63,342 nt of DNA. Origin: an uncultured Clostridia bacterium. GTDB lineage: Bacteria > Bacillota > Clostridia > TANB77 > CAG-508. The translations under genes and the position numbers were made by a program. The stretch covers positions 1 through 63,342 of the forward strand of contig CANQHC010000009.1 in NCBI GenBank assembly GCA_947623595.1, given 5' to 3'. This document shows positions 32,401-40,010 of the stretch, one piece after another. The notes beneath the pieces were generated by a model that saw only the letters and a program-made list of their open reading frames with translations, did no database searches and was not told the DNA's origin. Within the stretch, counting starts at the first letter, position 1, and every line of letters begins with the position of its first letter.

Positions 32401-32836
32401 AAATAACATATTGAAGTAATCTTTTCTGTTCTTTGGTCATATCTTCATATCTTGTTACATCTTCTTTTGTTATAATATATGCTAAATATTTTGGTAAATC
32501 GAATTGCTGATGTGATTCATAATCTGCTGCGTTCAAATAATATGTATTGTTTTGACCTGGTCTTGAAGGTCTTTCGTCTAATGTATCACCATCTTGAACA
32601 TTTCCTATACCTATACTATGACAGCTTCCTACAGTTGTTCCATATACATTATGCTCTATACAAAACAGGTTGGTTTTTATTCCATCTATAATTCTCTCTA
32701 TTGGGGTTCTCCATTGATCTGTGTCCCAAGGTACAATTGAAAATTCTTTGTTAGCTGATACAGTTGGCGTTAATATGATCATCATTAGTATTAAAATTAG
32801 TATTAGCCTTAATATATTTTTAATTTTCCTTTGCAT
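26414..32836 (-). CDS. Giant type-B surface protein with thioester-like domain and helical stalk (unit 2)
   Basis: The product is 2140 residues with a signal peptide (NILRLILILILMMIILTPTVSA). A thioester-like domain follows directly: candidate cysteine 59 in LFCIEHN and candidate glutamine 142 in LLQYVIW, the usual Cys then Q-x-x-I-W arrangement. Residues of about 185-350 are rich in E, K, Q and I and look helical or coiled-coil, an insert absent from the paralogue at 13065-20846. SdrD/Cna-B-like domains follow (TMELGGLVFEDSLGTK near 710; ERIVSGVVWEDKRDV later). The C-terminus VTILPPFGETY, a membrane helix and KKRN match the paralogue. AAAGGAGGAGAG precedes the ATG. The protein is likely a surface adhesin able to form a covalent bond to its target. 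The thioester call is from motifs only. Confidence 0.9.
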   Translation of the reverse strand: MQRKIKNILRLILILILMMIILTPTVSANKEFSIVPWDTDQWRTPIERIIDGIKTNLFCIEHNVYGTTVGSCHSIGIGNVQDGDTLDERPSRPGQNNTYYLNAADYESHQQFDLPKYLAYIITKEDVTRYEDMTKEQKRLLQYVIWTDPNLNYGQIFGISGQGWQSMDSYYVAQEAKEQLQHTQNMKVMVDQIISTINNQQVGVYISNPLKVNTSNYAGNYSLKEEKQVVIDVITGAKEKFEACKKSTADMIQEYIRSDRLREQIDALLKAKDRCGEFAISQKDKEERQAFYDRILNIMNEELLKELQEAQKEDEAINNEIIKYFDALIEEVKQIGDQNIQANSQALQNIIKEFNDSFTNSTTYTITIEDENGNKSTKQTTINGISNKDTHFLEILNKVKVSLTERISSYQGQNGLISQLEKDAKQEFENVQEAREILYLEGRLYENYYKSYISSDGTLQGEPTEYPNQVKDLTDADKVRVIADYENQTYKIGPFAVQYPDQSVTSPSYSSDVGDGTVEDKSTYLESGDTEDSSKKTNFFDWIDDIYLVDKTGRKKENIKILTDKNKLTGPENDVPASGEEFWIEFKNEFDDGGTFDMKSLKVKIHFNYLKNCYGKYDLYVGYGEEFDWVYKYDPITHTSWYEAESQGQYRSQYLIGIEARANRIRYDETGTPPNYKDVVTPTREYDEYEIDLSLNNEFVPLTMELGGLVFEDSLGTKESVANGLSDIGIHGTHDVVLPGVKVSLYEYENGQIGKLATLASEDQQKINVDKNDPDREVRANPTLTDENGRYLFKGVDPMKKYIVMFTYNGQDYVPTQYKVGSADKKDPTKDFTTSSQNQDDPYKWRVNSKATETNDDRNEYDKNFASIGSSPENYKVRTDIIEDSALYLEADGYYNKTYSEEDLAGIELQPDGNKTQSGYQLIDTFLKVENGKVIDTKEGEASEEINPEYKAGLITQKITEYMNEHKVFPTDMKNEIYQEIVDEIGGDTDETWRKIQFIEDCKINSYTGDSRWNNDSGLDVYPIYDKFVISDEDYTFDHDFENEITLGVDIMESRNKSIGVYPIIRKNRDTITETYKAIYDGQYHINLGLWLKPQADMALRKDVYKATLKINGKTQTYQYNENVALSDETIREFVCSDGETLRGTTKEILNQLAENYGTETDDYKDYKRQIQEEEENSFWDIQARILGYADYYDKLYNRELYESDFKYPDAGEEEQLQAFITYKITIRNQSQSTLTQIDEIVDYYDSDYEYRPEYSWVMYKNYNGENNTYIRVKDQEYYDIMTQGIDSSDRSKYRPITSDGFDVTQGQYSPTTHNTLVANSGQQYSTLYVDGLKDKKLESGESAYVYLTFQVKGRGSNLMIDSPDPIEVTSLTDPGKQNIAEINGYSTYYASGIKFPNGVEARDDGNDTTNDIPVMYITSDNGQEEVYRDYSYAGLIDVDSNPGNFTSDELNNTKGTTRYEQNFEDDTDRSKGIRIFIEKGPLERIVSGVVWEDKRDVKVNDALVADGIRDEQEARVKDIRVDLLEVALDENGKPLKQENGDVQTKGIAKIYNGSNFSNATTYTNENGEYTFKGFIPGDYIVRFTYSGDASRNNPEYNGQDYKSTTYQFGIDQNGQTDITKEGVYYGYTQYGSYSEYGQNSSGAYGYDIYKADNNPAGNVSDAKDIWWSRQNVIDYSKGGDGVTSTLAETLDDTTNFNEKTAVIAETGVIRAEFEYNRQNSTSNKPALQIVPDDSAQSGNGSGNNNNSLGLQIIQDADRQSNNDYRGTDNYRNADNYKMDYGLEIVEDNSTGNYNNGTYHIQNVDFGLEERPKAGLELNKNVSNVIITLADGKVLFDATQSAQNLIWQSKSEYNINDMKDKADPGLDTVAQEVKEGKENVYSDYRQYKNFRQAVLDRVKTAVTTEKGIIQASMDEEIMHGATIQVTYDIGVKNIGEVDYRDTQFYYLGKVADESTIVKTSAMTILDYVANNLQFREDSNDKNWGWATIENNEIKSKDYVNSTVEAVLKDYNTIIETSALNKQLIPITESTKNSDDTHTDIKLILTQLITSQNTSDDLSYGNIAEIVKISNDVGRRMAFSVQGNQNPNEEAKEPDASRAEQVTILPPFGETYYYFGLGVFIVTLLAVSIVVIIKVVLKKRN

Positions 32837-32854
32837 ATTTCTCTCCTCCTTTCT

Positions 32855-35800
32855 TTAGTTATTTTCTTTTTTGGTTATTCTTAGTACAAAAATTATTCCT
32901 ACTACTAATATTGCTATAACTCCCATTGTTAGCCCTATGTACATATAGAATTGTCCTGTCTGGGCTGAAATAATTATATTTGCTAAACTTAGGTCATCTT
33001 CTGAATCTGATAAGTTTGCTTCTTGTGAATCCATATCAGTTAATCCTTGTTCATTGTAGCTTTCATATATTTCTGATTTGTTGCATATTACATTTCCAAC
33101 GTCACTTCTTTGAATTTGCTTTGATAGTACTAATTTTACTTCTTTGCTTTCTCCTGGCTGTATTATTTCATTTTCTAGGCTTGTATTGTATAAGTTTCCA
33201 TTTTTATCAGAAAGATACCAATCTGAATTGATTTCTGTACGGAATTGCATTCCTTCTGGTACGTAGTCAGCTATTTTTCTTACATATCCTGGTGCTGTTC
33301 CTTCGTTTGTTACAACTATTCTATATTCTACTACCATACTTGTTTTTCCTATATTTCTGTCTCTTACTTCTACTTTTTGGAATTTTGCATCTTCTTCTTG
33401 ATAATTTTTAGTTTCTTTTCCTGTAATTGTAACTGTTATATTATTAATATATTTATCTATTTTTAAATCAAATACTGCACTTTTTACTAATCCTAAGTCT
33501 AGGTTATATACGTTTCCATTAGATATTGTTATTTTATCTGTTATTGCTACTACTGTGTTTTCTCCATCTAAAGAAATAGTTGCTGTATTTGCATCTGAGT
33601 TATTATCATTAGAACTTCCTTCTGCATGATATTCTGTTGTTGCATACCTTTTTGCATCATATACAAATATAGCTATGTATTCTCCATTTGGAATGTTTAT
33701 AAATGAGTAAACTCCATTTTCATCTGTATTAATTCTTTTTTCTTTTTGTGTAGCTCCATCTTGAACAATTTGCAAGGTTTCGCAGTCCATTAACAATACT
33801 TCTGTTCCTTCTATTCTTGCTTCTTCTTTTTGTTTTATTCCATCTTTGTTTTCATCTAACCAAATTGCTCCACCTATTCTATATGTGTCTGGAATAATTG
33901 GCTCTTCTTTTGATCCTGCTCCTATTGGTTGAACAGTGTGTGTTATTTGATTTGTAGATAAATCTCCAAATTTTTCTGTTATAACATGTGCTGTATTGCT
34001 TATTGTTATTTCTTCTCCATTTACAAGATCTGCTACTTTAGAAGAAATTCTTACTTTTAAGATTTCATCTTCTTCTAAATCTGTTGTATATGATATTTTT
34101 GCACCATTTATAGAATTTCCTACTACTTCTGTGCTATCACCTTTTTGATAACTTACTTCCTCAAAATTCAATCCGTCTGGTAAGGTATCTTCTACTGTAA
34201 CTTCTTTTATATATTCTCCTGAAGTGTTATGAACCTCTATTTCATAAATTAATTCGTCACCTTCATAAATATACTGATCTGTAACACTTGCGCTTTGTGA
34301 AATACTAATTCCTGTTTTGAAAACTGCTAATTTTACATGGTTTGATGCATATGTGTCGTCTTCTGCTGATGTTTTTGCTTCCATATATGTTTCAAAGTTT
34401 CTTTCATAAGAATCTTTTGGCAGACTATCTGCTTCCACTACTACTTTTACTTTTACTATTTCATTTGGATCCATTGTTCCTAAATCAATTTTTACTGCTT
34501 TTCCTGAAATATTATAAGTTACTCCGCTATTAGATTCTTGGTCATCTATTATTTTACTTGCACTTTTGTATGATAAACCTTCTGGAATTGCCATTTGTAC
34601 TGCAACATTGTTTAATCTTCCTACATAAGCATTCTTTACTTCTGCTATGTATGAGAATGTATCACCTGGTTTTAAACTATAGTAATTTGTCTTAATTATT
34701 GTTTCTAATTCAGTATCTGGTACTTTTGACAATTCTATTTCAATTGCTGATAATTTTACTGTATTATTAACTTCTTCTGAATAGAAGAATTCTGAATAGT
34801 CTACTGCACATACTTCTGCTTTTGTTGTTAAAGTAGCTTTATATTCTGAAATATCATGAACTTCTTCATCTGTGTGTTCTCCATCTGTATAGTGCTCTAC
34901 ATTATTACAGAAGTCTGTAACATCTACTTGTCCAACCATAACAGTGTATTGGTAAGTTTTTGTTTCTCCTACTTTTATATTTTCAATTTTTTCAGAGAAA
35001 GCACTTATTTCTGATTCTTCTTCTTTTCCATTATTATTAACTATGTAAGTTGTCTTTTTAGGTATATTACTTGTAACTATAAGGTTGTTTAAATCCAATG
35101 TTCCAGCATTTTTTACTTGTATTGTATATGTAATTTTGTCTCCTTTTTTTAGAGCTGTCTCTGGTGCCATACTAGATGTCATGCTTACTTCTACTTTTGG
35201 TCCAAATCCTGAAGTCATTCCTATTATTACTGATTCTTTTGTTTCTGGAATATTTCCTATTTCTTGCTTATTCTCATAATATATTTTATACATACTATAT
35301 GCTATATTATCATGTTGTACTGTTTTTGGTATTTTTACATGATAATTAAAGTCAAGGATGGTTCCTTGTACTATTTCTCCTGTAAATACTATTAAATAAG
35401 ATTTAATTTCGCTAAAATCTGTTACTTCTGTTACCCATTTATTGTTTTCGTCTTCTATATTTGTTGTTGCTTCTTCAACAGTACTATAATAAATTGTATG
35501 TTCTGGTACTTCATTTCCTTCAAATGCTATTCCACTTGTCATTGGCAACGTGAATGTACTTCCTAATTCATCTTGTGTGTCTATTTTTTTGTTACCTGCA
35601 AATGTGGTTCTTCCTAAAATACGTACATTTGCAATTGGATTTGAATAATGGTTTATTACTTTACCTGATATTTCTGCTATTCTTTCGTTATTTTCTACAT
35701 CTAATTCTACTACTTGTTTTTCATCTTTTAGATTCATTACTTTCTTTGAATCTTTTGCATAATTGCTAATTCCGCTTCCTGCAACTACTCCTCCTGGAGT

Positions 35801-38398
35801 TAATATTTCTATTTCAGTTTTTATTTGTCCCTTTCTTTCTGCTGAATCTCCTTCTATAGTGTTTTCATATAAGTTGCTGTTTTCGTTTGTGTAATTCATT
35901 ATTAATTCACATTTTTTTGTTGGAGTGAATTCTTTTGCTTTAATATCTGCTTTTACTACAACGTTTGTACCTTTTATCATTGAGTTTAATGTATATTTTG
36001 TTTGTGTTCCGTCTAATTTAATTATTAATACTTTTTGATTTCCTCTTTTTTCTACTTTATGTTCTTTTTCTTTTAGTTCATCATTTGGTGTTACATTTAT
36101 GCTCTTTATTTTTACATCTTCTATTTCTTCTGGCATATATATTTCTAATGTTGGATTTTTATAAAGTGCATTATTTAGACTAGATGTGTTTAATAATGCT
36201 GTTATTTCTACATCTTCGTTTGTCATTACAGTTGTTAGTTGTGGTTTACTTATAGTTAATTCCATTTTGCTTACTGGTTCTAATAAATTTATTTCTTGAG
36301 AAATTTCTTGTTCTTCATTATTAGTTTTTGCATTTACTATTGTTTTTAATTTTTTAAATTGTTCTACTTGTTGTTTTGTATATTTAGTTATATCTTTTGC
36401 AAATGTTTTTTCCACTTCGATTACAAATAATCCCTCTGTAAGTGGTTTTGTTGTTATTATTTTAATTTCATTTATTTTTTGATCTTCTATGTTTAATTCA
36501 TAACTATCTTTTTTAAGCTCGCCTAATAAAGTATCATCTGATTTTCTTATTTCTATTTTTCCTTCTTCTCCTAGGAACTTAGTAAATATTTCTTGTGATA
36601 CTTTTATTGTTTTATTGTAAATAGCATTTTCATTTTCTACCAAGCTACTGTATTCTTCTTTTTGTTCATTTATAAATTTTTCGTTTTGTGTTTGTAATTC
36701 TATTTTTTGTAAAAATGGTGCATAGTTAATTCTTACTGCATATTTTAAATTGAATTTTGTTTCTTGCTTTTCTTCTATAGTTTGATTGTTTGCTTCTCTT
36801 TCAGCCTTTGCATAGTTTGCATATATATATGCTTTACTTAATTCGTTTGTTGAACTAACACCAAAGTCTGTAAGTTTTCCTTCTTCTGCTTTTAATACGT
36901 AATTGTTTTCATAGTTTTGAGTTACAGTACGTGCATCTGCTTGACATACTGTTATATTTGCTACTATTTGGCTTTTTATTACAATTCCAGTTTCTTCTGT
37001 TTTTGCTTTTTCTATCATTTGTTTAGCTAAATCGTATATTTCTTTTCCTTTATATATATAATTTACAAGATATTCATCATTTGCATTTTGTTTCCATGAA
37101 ATATTATTTTGTTCATCTGCTTGATTTTCTACTATAACTGTTACTTCTCCAGTTTCTTTGTTGTAATTTTGTGCAAAGTTGGTTTCTGTTTCTGCTCCAT
37201 TTGTTCCCATTGTATGGTTTATAAGTACTTTTACTTCTTTTGGTAAATTTTTTGTTGTTTCCTGTTGTTCATTTTCTGGAGTTGTTGGTTGTATTTGTAA
37301 TCCTCCTTGTTCTGTTTGCTCATTTTGACTTGGTATTTGTAGCTCTCCTTGTGCTCCTAGTTCTTCTATCTGTAATCCTGGTTGTTGATTCTGATTTTGT
37401 GGTTTTTCTTCGCTTCCTTCTATTTGTAACCCTGGTTGTTGGTTTTGTGAATTTGTATTTCCTTGAGCTGGTTGTTGTTCTTGTGAATTTGTATTTTCCT
37501 GAGCTGATTGTTGTTCTTGTGAGTTTGTATTTTCTTGATTTTGTTGTTGATTTTGTGAGTTTGTATTTTCTTGATTTTGTTGTTGATTTTGCGAGTTTGT
37601 ATTTTCTTGATTTGGTGTTTGTTCTTGTGAATCTTGATTTGGTGTTTGTAAATTTCCTTGTGCTATACTACCAAATCCTGGAGCTTTTATTGTTAGTTCT
37701 GTTTTGGCTATTGGCAATTTATTGTCTTGTAATTTTGTATTAACTTTAGTTTGTACTAGTACTCCATATTCTTCTCCTTCTTGATATGGAACATATTTTG
37801 TAACTTTTTCTTCTATTTGTGCTTGTAATTCTTCTTTGCTATTCCATTTTACATTGTTTCTTATTACTTTTTCTACTGATTTTTCTTCTCCATTTTCGTT
37901 TACATATATTCCTGTAAATTTTATTTGTGATATTTTGTTGAATATATCTTGTTTTACTTTTTCTTCTTTTATAAATTGGATAGGAATTTCAAAAATATTA
38001 CTATTTTCACTATTATTTATTTGTTTTAATTCGATTCTATTCTCACTTATATTTTGAATTAAATCATATTTTGTATTTTCATTTGGTACTATTTTATAAT
38101 TGGCATCACTAATTTCGACTATTCCATTTTTCAAATAGCCGTTTTGTTCTACTTTTAATTCAATATACATTTTTCCACCATCTTCAATTAGAAAAGTGTG
38201 ATCATATGTATTTCCTTCTAAATAACTATTAAATTGAACATTAGTAACATTTGTAGTACTTTTTTGATTTTCTAAGCTATCATCCTGTGCTCCGAAAAGA
38301 TAAGCAAGTGCTGTTACATGATTACCTATAGGTAATATATAACCTGCTATTATGATAGTTAGTGTGAGAATCGCGATTAATTTTCGTTTTAGTTCCAT
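32855..38398 (-). CDS. Giant type-A surface protein with Q/N-rich repeat (unit 2)
   Basis: I chose the ATG at 38398 because it aligns with the start of the paralogue and gives a proper signal peptide (LKRKLIAILTLTIIIAGYIL). An upstream in-frame ATG at 38431 is also open. The product is about 1847 residues: the shared N-terminal motif (NSYLEGN ... GKMYIELKVEQNGYLKNG), a Q/N-rich linker with five 12-residue repeats, DUF11-like domains (SVTDQYIYEGDELIYEIEV), an SdrD B-like domain near 1506 (YRIGGAIWLDENKDGIKQ), and a C-terminal IISAQTGQ motif before a membrane helix and a KKENN tail. It begins the second A-B unit and its stop is 18 bases before the type-B gene start. It is probably a surface stalk or matrix component; partner unknown. 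Confidence 0.9.
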   Translation of the reverse strand: MELKRKLIAILTLTIIIAGYILPIGNHVTALAYLFGAQDDSLENQKSTTNVTNVQFNSYLEGNTYDHTFLIEDGGKMYIELKVEQNGYLKNGIVEISDANYKIVPNENTKYDLIQNISENRIELKQINNSENSNIFEIPIQFIKEEKVKQDIFNKISQIKFTGIYVNENGEEKSVEKVIRNNVKWNSKEELQAQIEEKVTKYVPYQEGEEYGVLVQTKVNTKLQDNKLPIAKTELTIKAPGFGSIAQGNLQTPNQDSQEQTPNQENTNSQNQQQNQENTNSQNQQQNQENTNSQEQQSAQENTNSQEQQPAQGNTNSQNQQPGLQIEGSEEKPQNQNQQPGLQIEELGAQGELQIPSQNEQTEQGGLQIQPTTPENEQQETTKNLPKEVKVLINHTMGTNGAETETNFAQNYNKETGEVTVIVENQADEQNNISWKQNANDEYLVNYIYKGKEIYDLAKQMIEKAKTEETGIVIKSQIVANITVCQADARTVTQNYENNYVLKAEEGKLTDFGVSSTNELSKAYIYANYAKAEREANNQTIEEKQETKFNLKYAVRINYAPFLQKIELQTQNEKFINEQKEEYSSLVENENAIYNKTIKVSQEIFTKFLGEEGKIEIRKSDDTLLGELKKDSYELNIEDQKINEIKIITTKPLTEGLFVIEVEKTFAKDITKYTKQQVEQFKKLKTIVNAKTNNEEQEISQEINLLEPVSKMELTISKPQLTTVMTNEDVEITALLNTSSLNNALYKNPTLEIYMPEEIEDVKIKSINVTPNDELKEKEHKVEKRGNQKVLIIKLDGTQTKYTLNSMIKGTNVVVKADIKAKEFTPTKKCELIMNYTNENSNLYENTIEGDSAERKGQIKTEIEILTPGGVVAGSGISNYAKDSKKVMNLKDEKQVVELDVENNERIAEISGKVINHYSNPIANVRILGRTTFAGNKKIDTQDELGSTFTLPMTSGIAFEGNEVPEHTIYYSTVEEATTNIEDENNKWVTEVTDFSEIKSYLIVFTGEIVQGTILDFNYHVKIPKTVQHDNIAYSMYKIYYENKQEIGNIPETKESVIIGMTSGFGPKVEVSMTSSMAPETALKKGDKITYTIQVKNAGTLDLNNLIVTSNIPKKTTYIVNNNGKEEESEISAFSEKIENIKVGETKTYQYTVMVGQVDVTDFCNNVEHYTDGEHTDEEVHDISEYKATLTTKAEVCAVDYSEFFYSEEVNNTVKLSAIEIELSKVPDTELETIIKTNYYSLKPGDTFSYIAEVKNAYVGRLNNVAVQMAIPEGLSYKSASKIIDDQESNSGVTYNISGKAVKIDLGTMDPNEIVKVKVVVEADSLPKDSYERNFETYMEAKTSAEDDTYASNHVKLAVFKTGISISQSASVTDQYIYEGDELIYEIEVHNTSGEYIKEVTVEDTLPDGLNFEEVSYQKGDSTEVVGNSINGAKISYTTDLEEDEILKVRISSKVADLVNGEEITISNTAHVITEKFGDLSTNQITHTVQPIGAGSKEEPIIPDTYRIGGAIWLDENKDGIKQKEEARIEGTEVLLMDCETLQIVQDGATQKEKRINTDENGVYSFINIPNGEYIAIFVYDAKRYATTEYHAEGSSNDNNSDANTATISLDGENTVVAITDKITISNGNVYNLDLGLVKSAVFDLKIDKYINNITVTITGKETKNYQEEDAKFQKVEVRDRNIGKTSMVVEYRIVVTNEGTAPGYVRKIADYVPEGMQFRTEINSDWYLSDKNGNLYNTSLENEIIQPGESKEVKLVLSKQIQRSDVGNVICNKSEIYESYNEQGLTDMDSQEANLSDSEDDLSLANIIISAQTGQFYMYIGLTMGVIAILVVGIIFVLRITKKENN
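37444..37626 (-). repeat. 36-bp tandem repeat, five copies
   Basis: The unit starts recur at 37447, 37483, 37519, 37555 and 37591, an exact 36-base period. It encodes the 12-residue unit QENTNSQNQQQN and variants (QEQQSA, QEQQPA). The length is a multiple of three, so copy-number change keeps the frame. Confidence 0.92.
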
Positions 38399-38876
38399 AG
38401 TAATTTCATTCCTTTCCTTTTTCATTAGCATATTTTTAGATTTTATTTATAAATCTACTACTAGATATATATTAATTTTAGCATGATAGCTAATTTTTTC
38501 AATGGTAGATTCTTCCGCGAAATTTTTTTTAGCACTATATTACTTACGGAAGCTATTTTTCCTTTGATAAATGTTAAATTTTTGTTACAAAAACTCGTTT
38601 TTTTACTAATTTTGTTCTTTTTTGCTTCTCTTGTTTACATAATTTTGGCATTTTGAAGCTATTTCCATTTTTATACATAAAACTTAATTAGAATTTTTTA
38701 TTACCTAATTTAGATTTTTTTGGATAGCTATGATTGCGGAACTGCATATATCTCAAAAGTCACGCTTCTTGATTTTAATAACAATGTTTGCAAAATTTTG
38801 ATATTGTTTTAGTAACATTTTTTATCTTTCTTGAATATATATAAAATATATAGATTTTTTATTTGAGGTGAAATGT
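38399..38876. other. Intergenic region between unit 2 and the small-gene cluster
   Basis: About 480 bases hold the promoter of unit 2 (38502-38475), a segment shared with the upstream region of unit 1 (about 38545-38600), and an AT-rich stretch that should contain the promoter of the plus-strand small genes. No further gene or RNA was recognised. Confidence 0.7.
38475..38502 (-). promoter_or_regulatory. Promoter of surface-protein unit 2
   Basis: TTGAAA (38502-38497), 16 bases, then TAAAAT (38480-38475) on the minus strand, within the same CATGCTAAAATT context as the unit 1 promoter. Confidence 0.7.
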
Positions 38877-39029
38877 ATGGGTACGGAAAATAATATGGAT
38901 ATGGCAAAGTTAATGGGAATGCTTTCAAAAATGGATAAAAGCCAATTAGAACAGGGATTATCAAAGCTTAATCAAATGTTAAGTAATGAGGATAAGGAAA
39001 AGTTGATGCAAAGTTTTAAGAAAAAATGA
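38877..39029 (+). CDS. Small helical protein of unknown function, 50 aa
   Basis: A 50-residue product begins MGTENNMDMAKLMGMLSKMD and ends QSFKKK. It is methionine-rich, charged and predicted helical, without membrane segment or signal. GAGGTG lies six bases before the ATG. Its stop overlaps the next gene region as ATGA, so the two are probably coupled. I do not recognise a family. The same helical, Met- and Lys-rich character is seen in the next protein, so they may form a complex. Confidence 0.75.
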   Translation: MGTENNMDMAKLMGMLSKMDKSQLEQGLSKLNQMLSNEDKEKLMQSFKKK

Positions 39030-39037
39030 GGTTGCTT

Positions 39038-39403
39038 ATGAATGATGATATGTCTGAAATTGTTCAAAAAATGAATGAGATGCTAAAAAATAATCAAATG
39101 CCTGATGAAATAAAAAATATCATGGGGAATCTTGCTTCTAATTCTTCAGAAGAGAAAAAAGACTCTTCTGAGCAAACTGAAAATTCTAATTTTGATATCA
39201 ACACTATGTTAAAGATGAAATCAATCATAGATAACATGAATAGAGGTCAAAATGACCCTAGAGCTAATCTACTTAGGTCTTTAAAACCATATTTAAAACC
39301 TAGTAGAAAGGAAAAAGTTGAACAATATATTAAACTATTTAGTATGGGAAAGGTTTTCGAGGTATTAAATCCTTTGGGTGGTGATAAGAAAAATGATGTA
39401 TAA
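39038..39403 (+). CDS. Hypothetical helical protein, second gene of small cluster
   Basis: The product is about 121 residues from the ATG at 39038, which has GAGG six bases upstream. An alternative ATG at 39026 overlaps the previous stop and adds four residues. The sequence is highly charged (EIVQKMNEMLKNNQMPDEI), has an acidic serine-rich linker near residues 36-52 and a basic C-terminal helix region (KPYLKPSRKEKVEQYIKLF). No known domain is recognised and there is no membrane segment. The C-terminal 10 bases overlap the next gene. Function unknown. Confidence 0.75.
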   Translation: MNDDMSEIVQKMNEMLKNNQMPDEIKNIMGNLASNSSEEKKDSSEQTENSNFDINTMLKMKSIIDNMNRGQNDPRANLLRSLKPYLKPSRKEKVEQYIKLFSMGKVFEVLNPLGGDKKNDV

Positions 39404-39791
39404 TTATCCTTTTTTTAGCTTTCCTAGATTTAGGAGATATTCTTCTTATGGATTTAATCAATCTAATGTAGCTCCTAATCCTAGTTTGGCTCAAAATTCT
39501 TATCATAATCATCCTATTGGTTCTAATAATGGAAACTATATAAGAAAACCTTTTCTTTCTGATTATTCATCAAATTCCTTACAAAAAAGCTATCCTGATA
39601 ATAGTTCAGATAGCTTTAATAGGGATAATTTTAATGCTTCTTGCAAATCTAAAGATGAGTTTTTTGAGATTTTTGGAGTTAAATTATATTATGATGATAT
39701 TTTATTAATTTGTCTTATTTTCTTTTTGTATCAAGAGGGTGTACAGGATCAATATCTTTTTACTGCCCTGATTTTACTATTACTTAGTTAG
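39393..39791 (+). CDS. Hypothetical protein with C-terminal membrane helix, third gene of small cluster
   Basis: The ATG at 39393 (or 39396) follows GGTGGTGA and overlaps the end of the previous gene. The product is about 132 residues: a short aromatic and arginine-rich N-terminus (NYPFFSFPRFRRYSSYG), a long Asn/Ser-rich low-complexity middle, and a C-terminal segment YDDILLICLIFFLYQEG ... LFTALILLLLS that looks membrane-inserted. I recognise no family with confidence. The tight overlap suggests it works with the two upstream products, perhaps as their membrane anchor; that is inference. Confidence 0.7.
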   Translation: MMYNYPFFSFPRFRRYSSYGFNQSNVAPNPSLAQNSYHNHPIGSNNGNYIRKPFLSDYSSNSLQKSYPDNSSDSFNRDNFNASCKSKDEFFEIFGVKLYYDDILLICLIFFLYQEGVQDQYLFTALILLLLS

Positions 39792-39813
39792 CTTTTTTAG
39801 TTTATTTTAGAAA

Positions 39814-39976
39814 AAAGAAGTATTACCATCATACAAGTGAAGTTCGCGCAGATGGAGCGTAAGCGGAATACTTTGAGCTTTCACTCTTAAAGTGATGATG
39901 TTCTACAATTTGTAGAACATCATCATCTTTTTGAAAGCGAACGCAAGAACGAACGGTATGATGGTAATACTTCTTT
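39814..39976. repeat. 163-bp nested palindromic element
   Basis: Perfect 21-bp inverted repeats (39814-39834 and 39956-39976) enclose smaller dyads: GCTTTC/GAAAGC (39877-39882 with 39933-39938) and a perfect 15-bp hairpin with a three-base loop (39893-39907 with 39911-39925). The sequence is richer in GC than its surroundings (GCGCAGATGGAGCG, GAACGCAAGAACGAACG). It lies between the convergent small cluster and minC. It could be a MITE-like insertion, a structured RNA or a two-way terminator. Confidence 0.8.
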
Positions 39977-40010
39977 GTTGTTACAAAATTAAAAAAACTA
40001 TCCGATACTC

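Noticed and set aside
37444..37626. CRISPR-like array
   Set aside because: The 36-base units are contiguous with no spacers and encode an in-frame peptide repeat.
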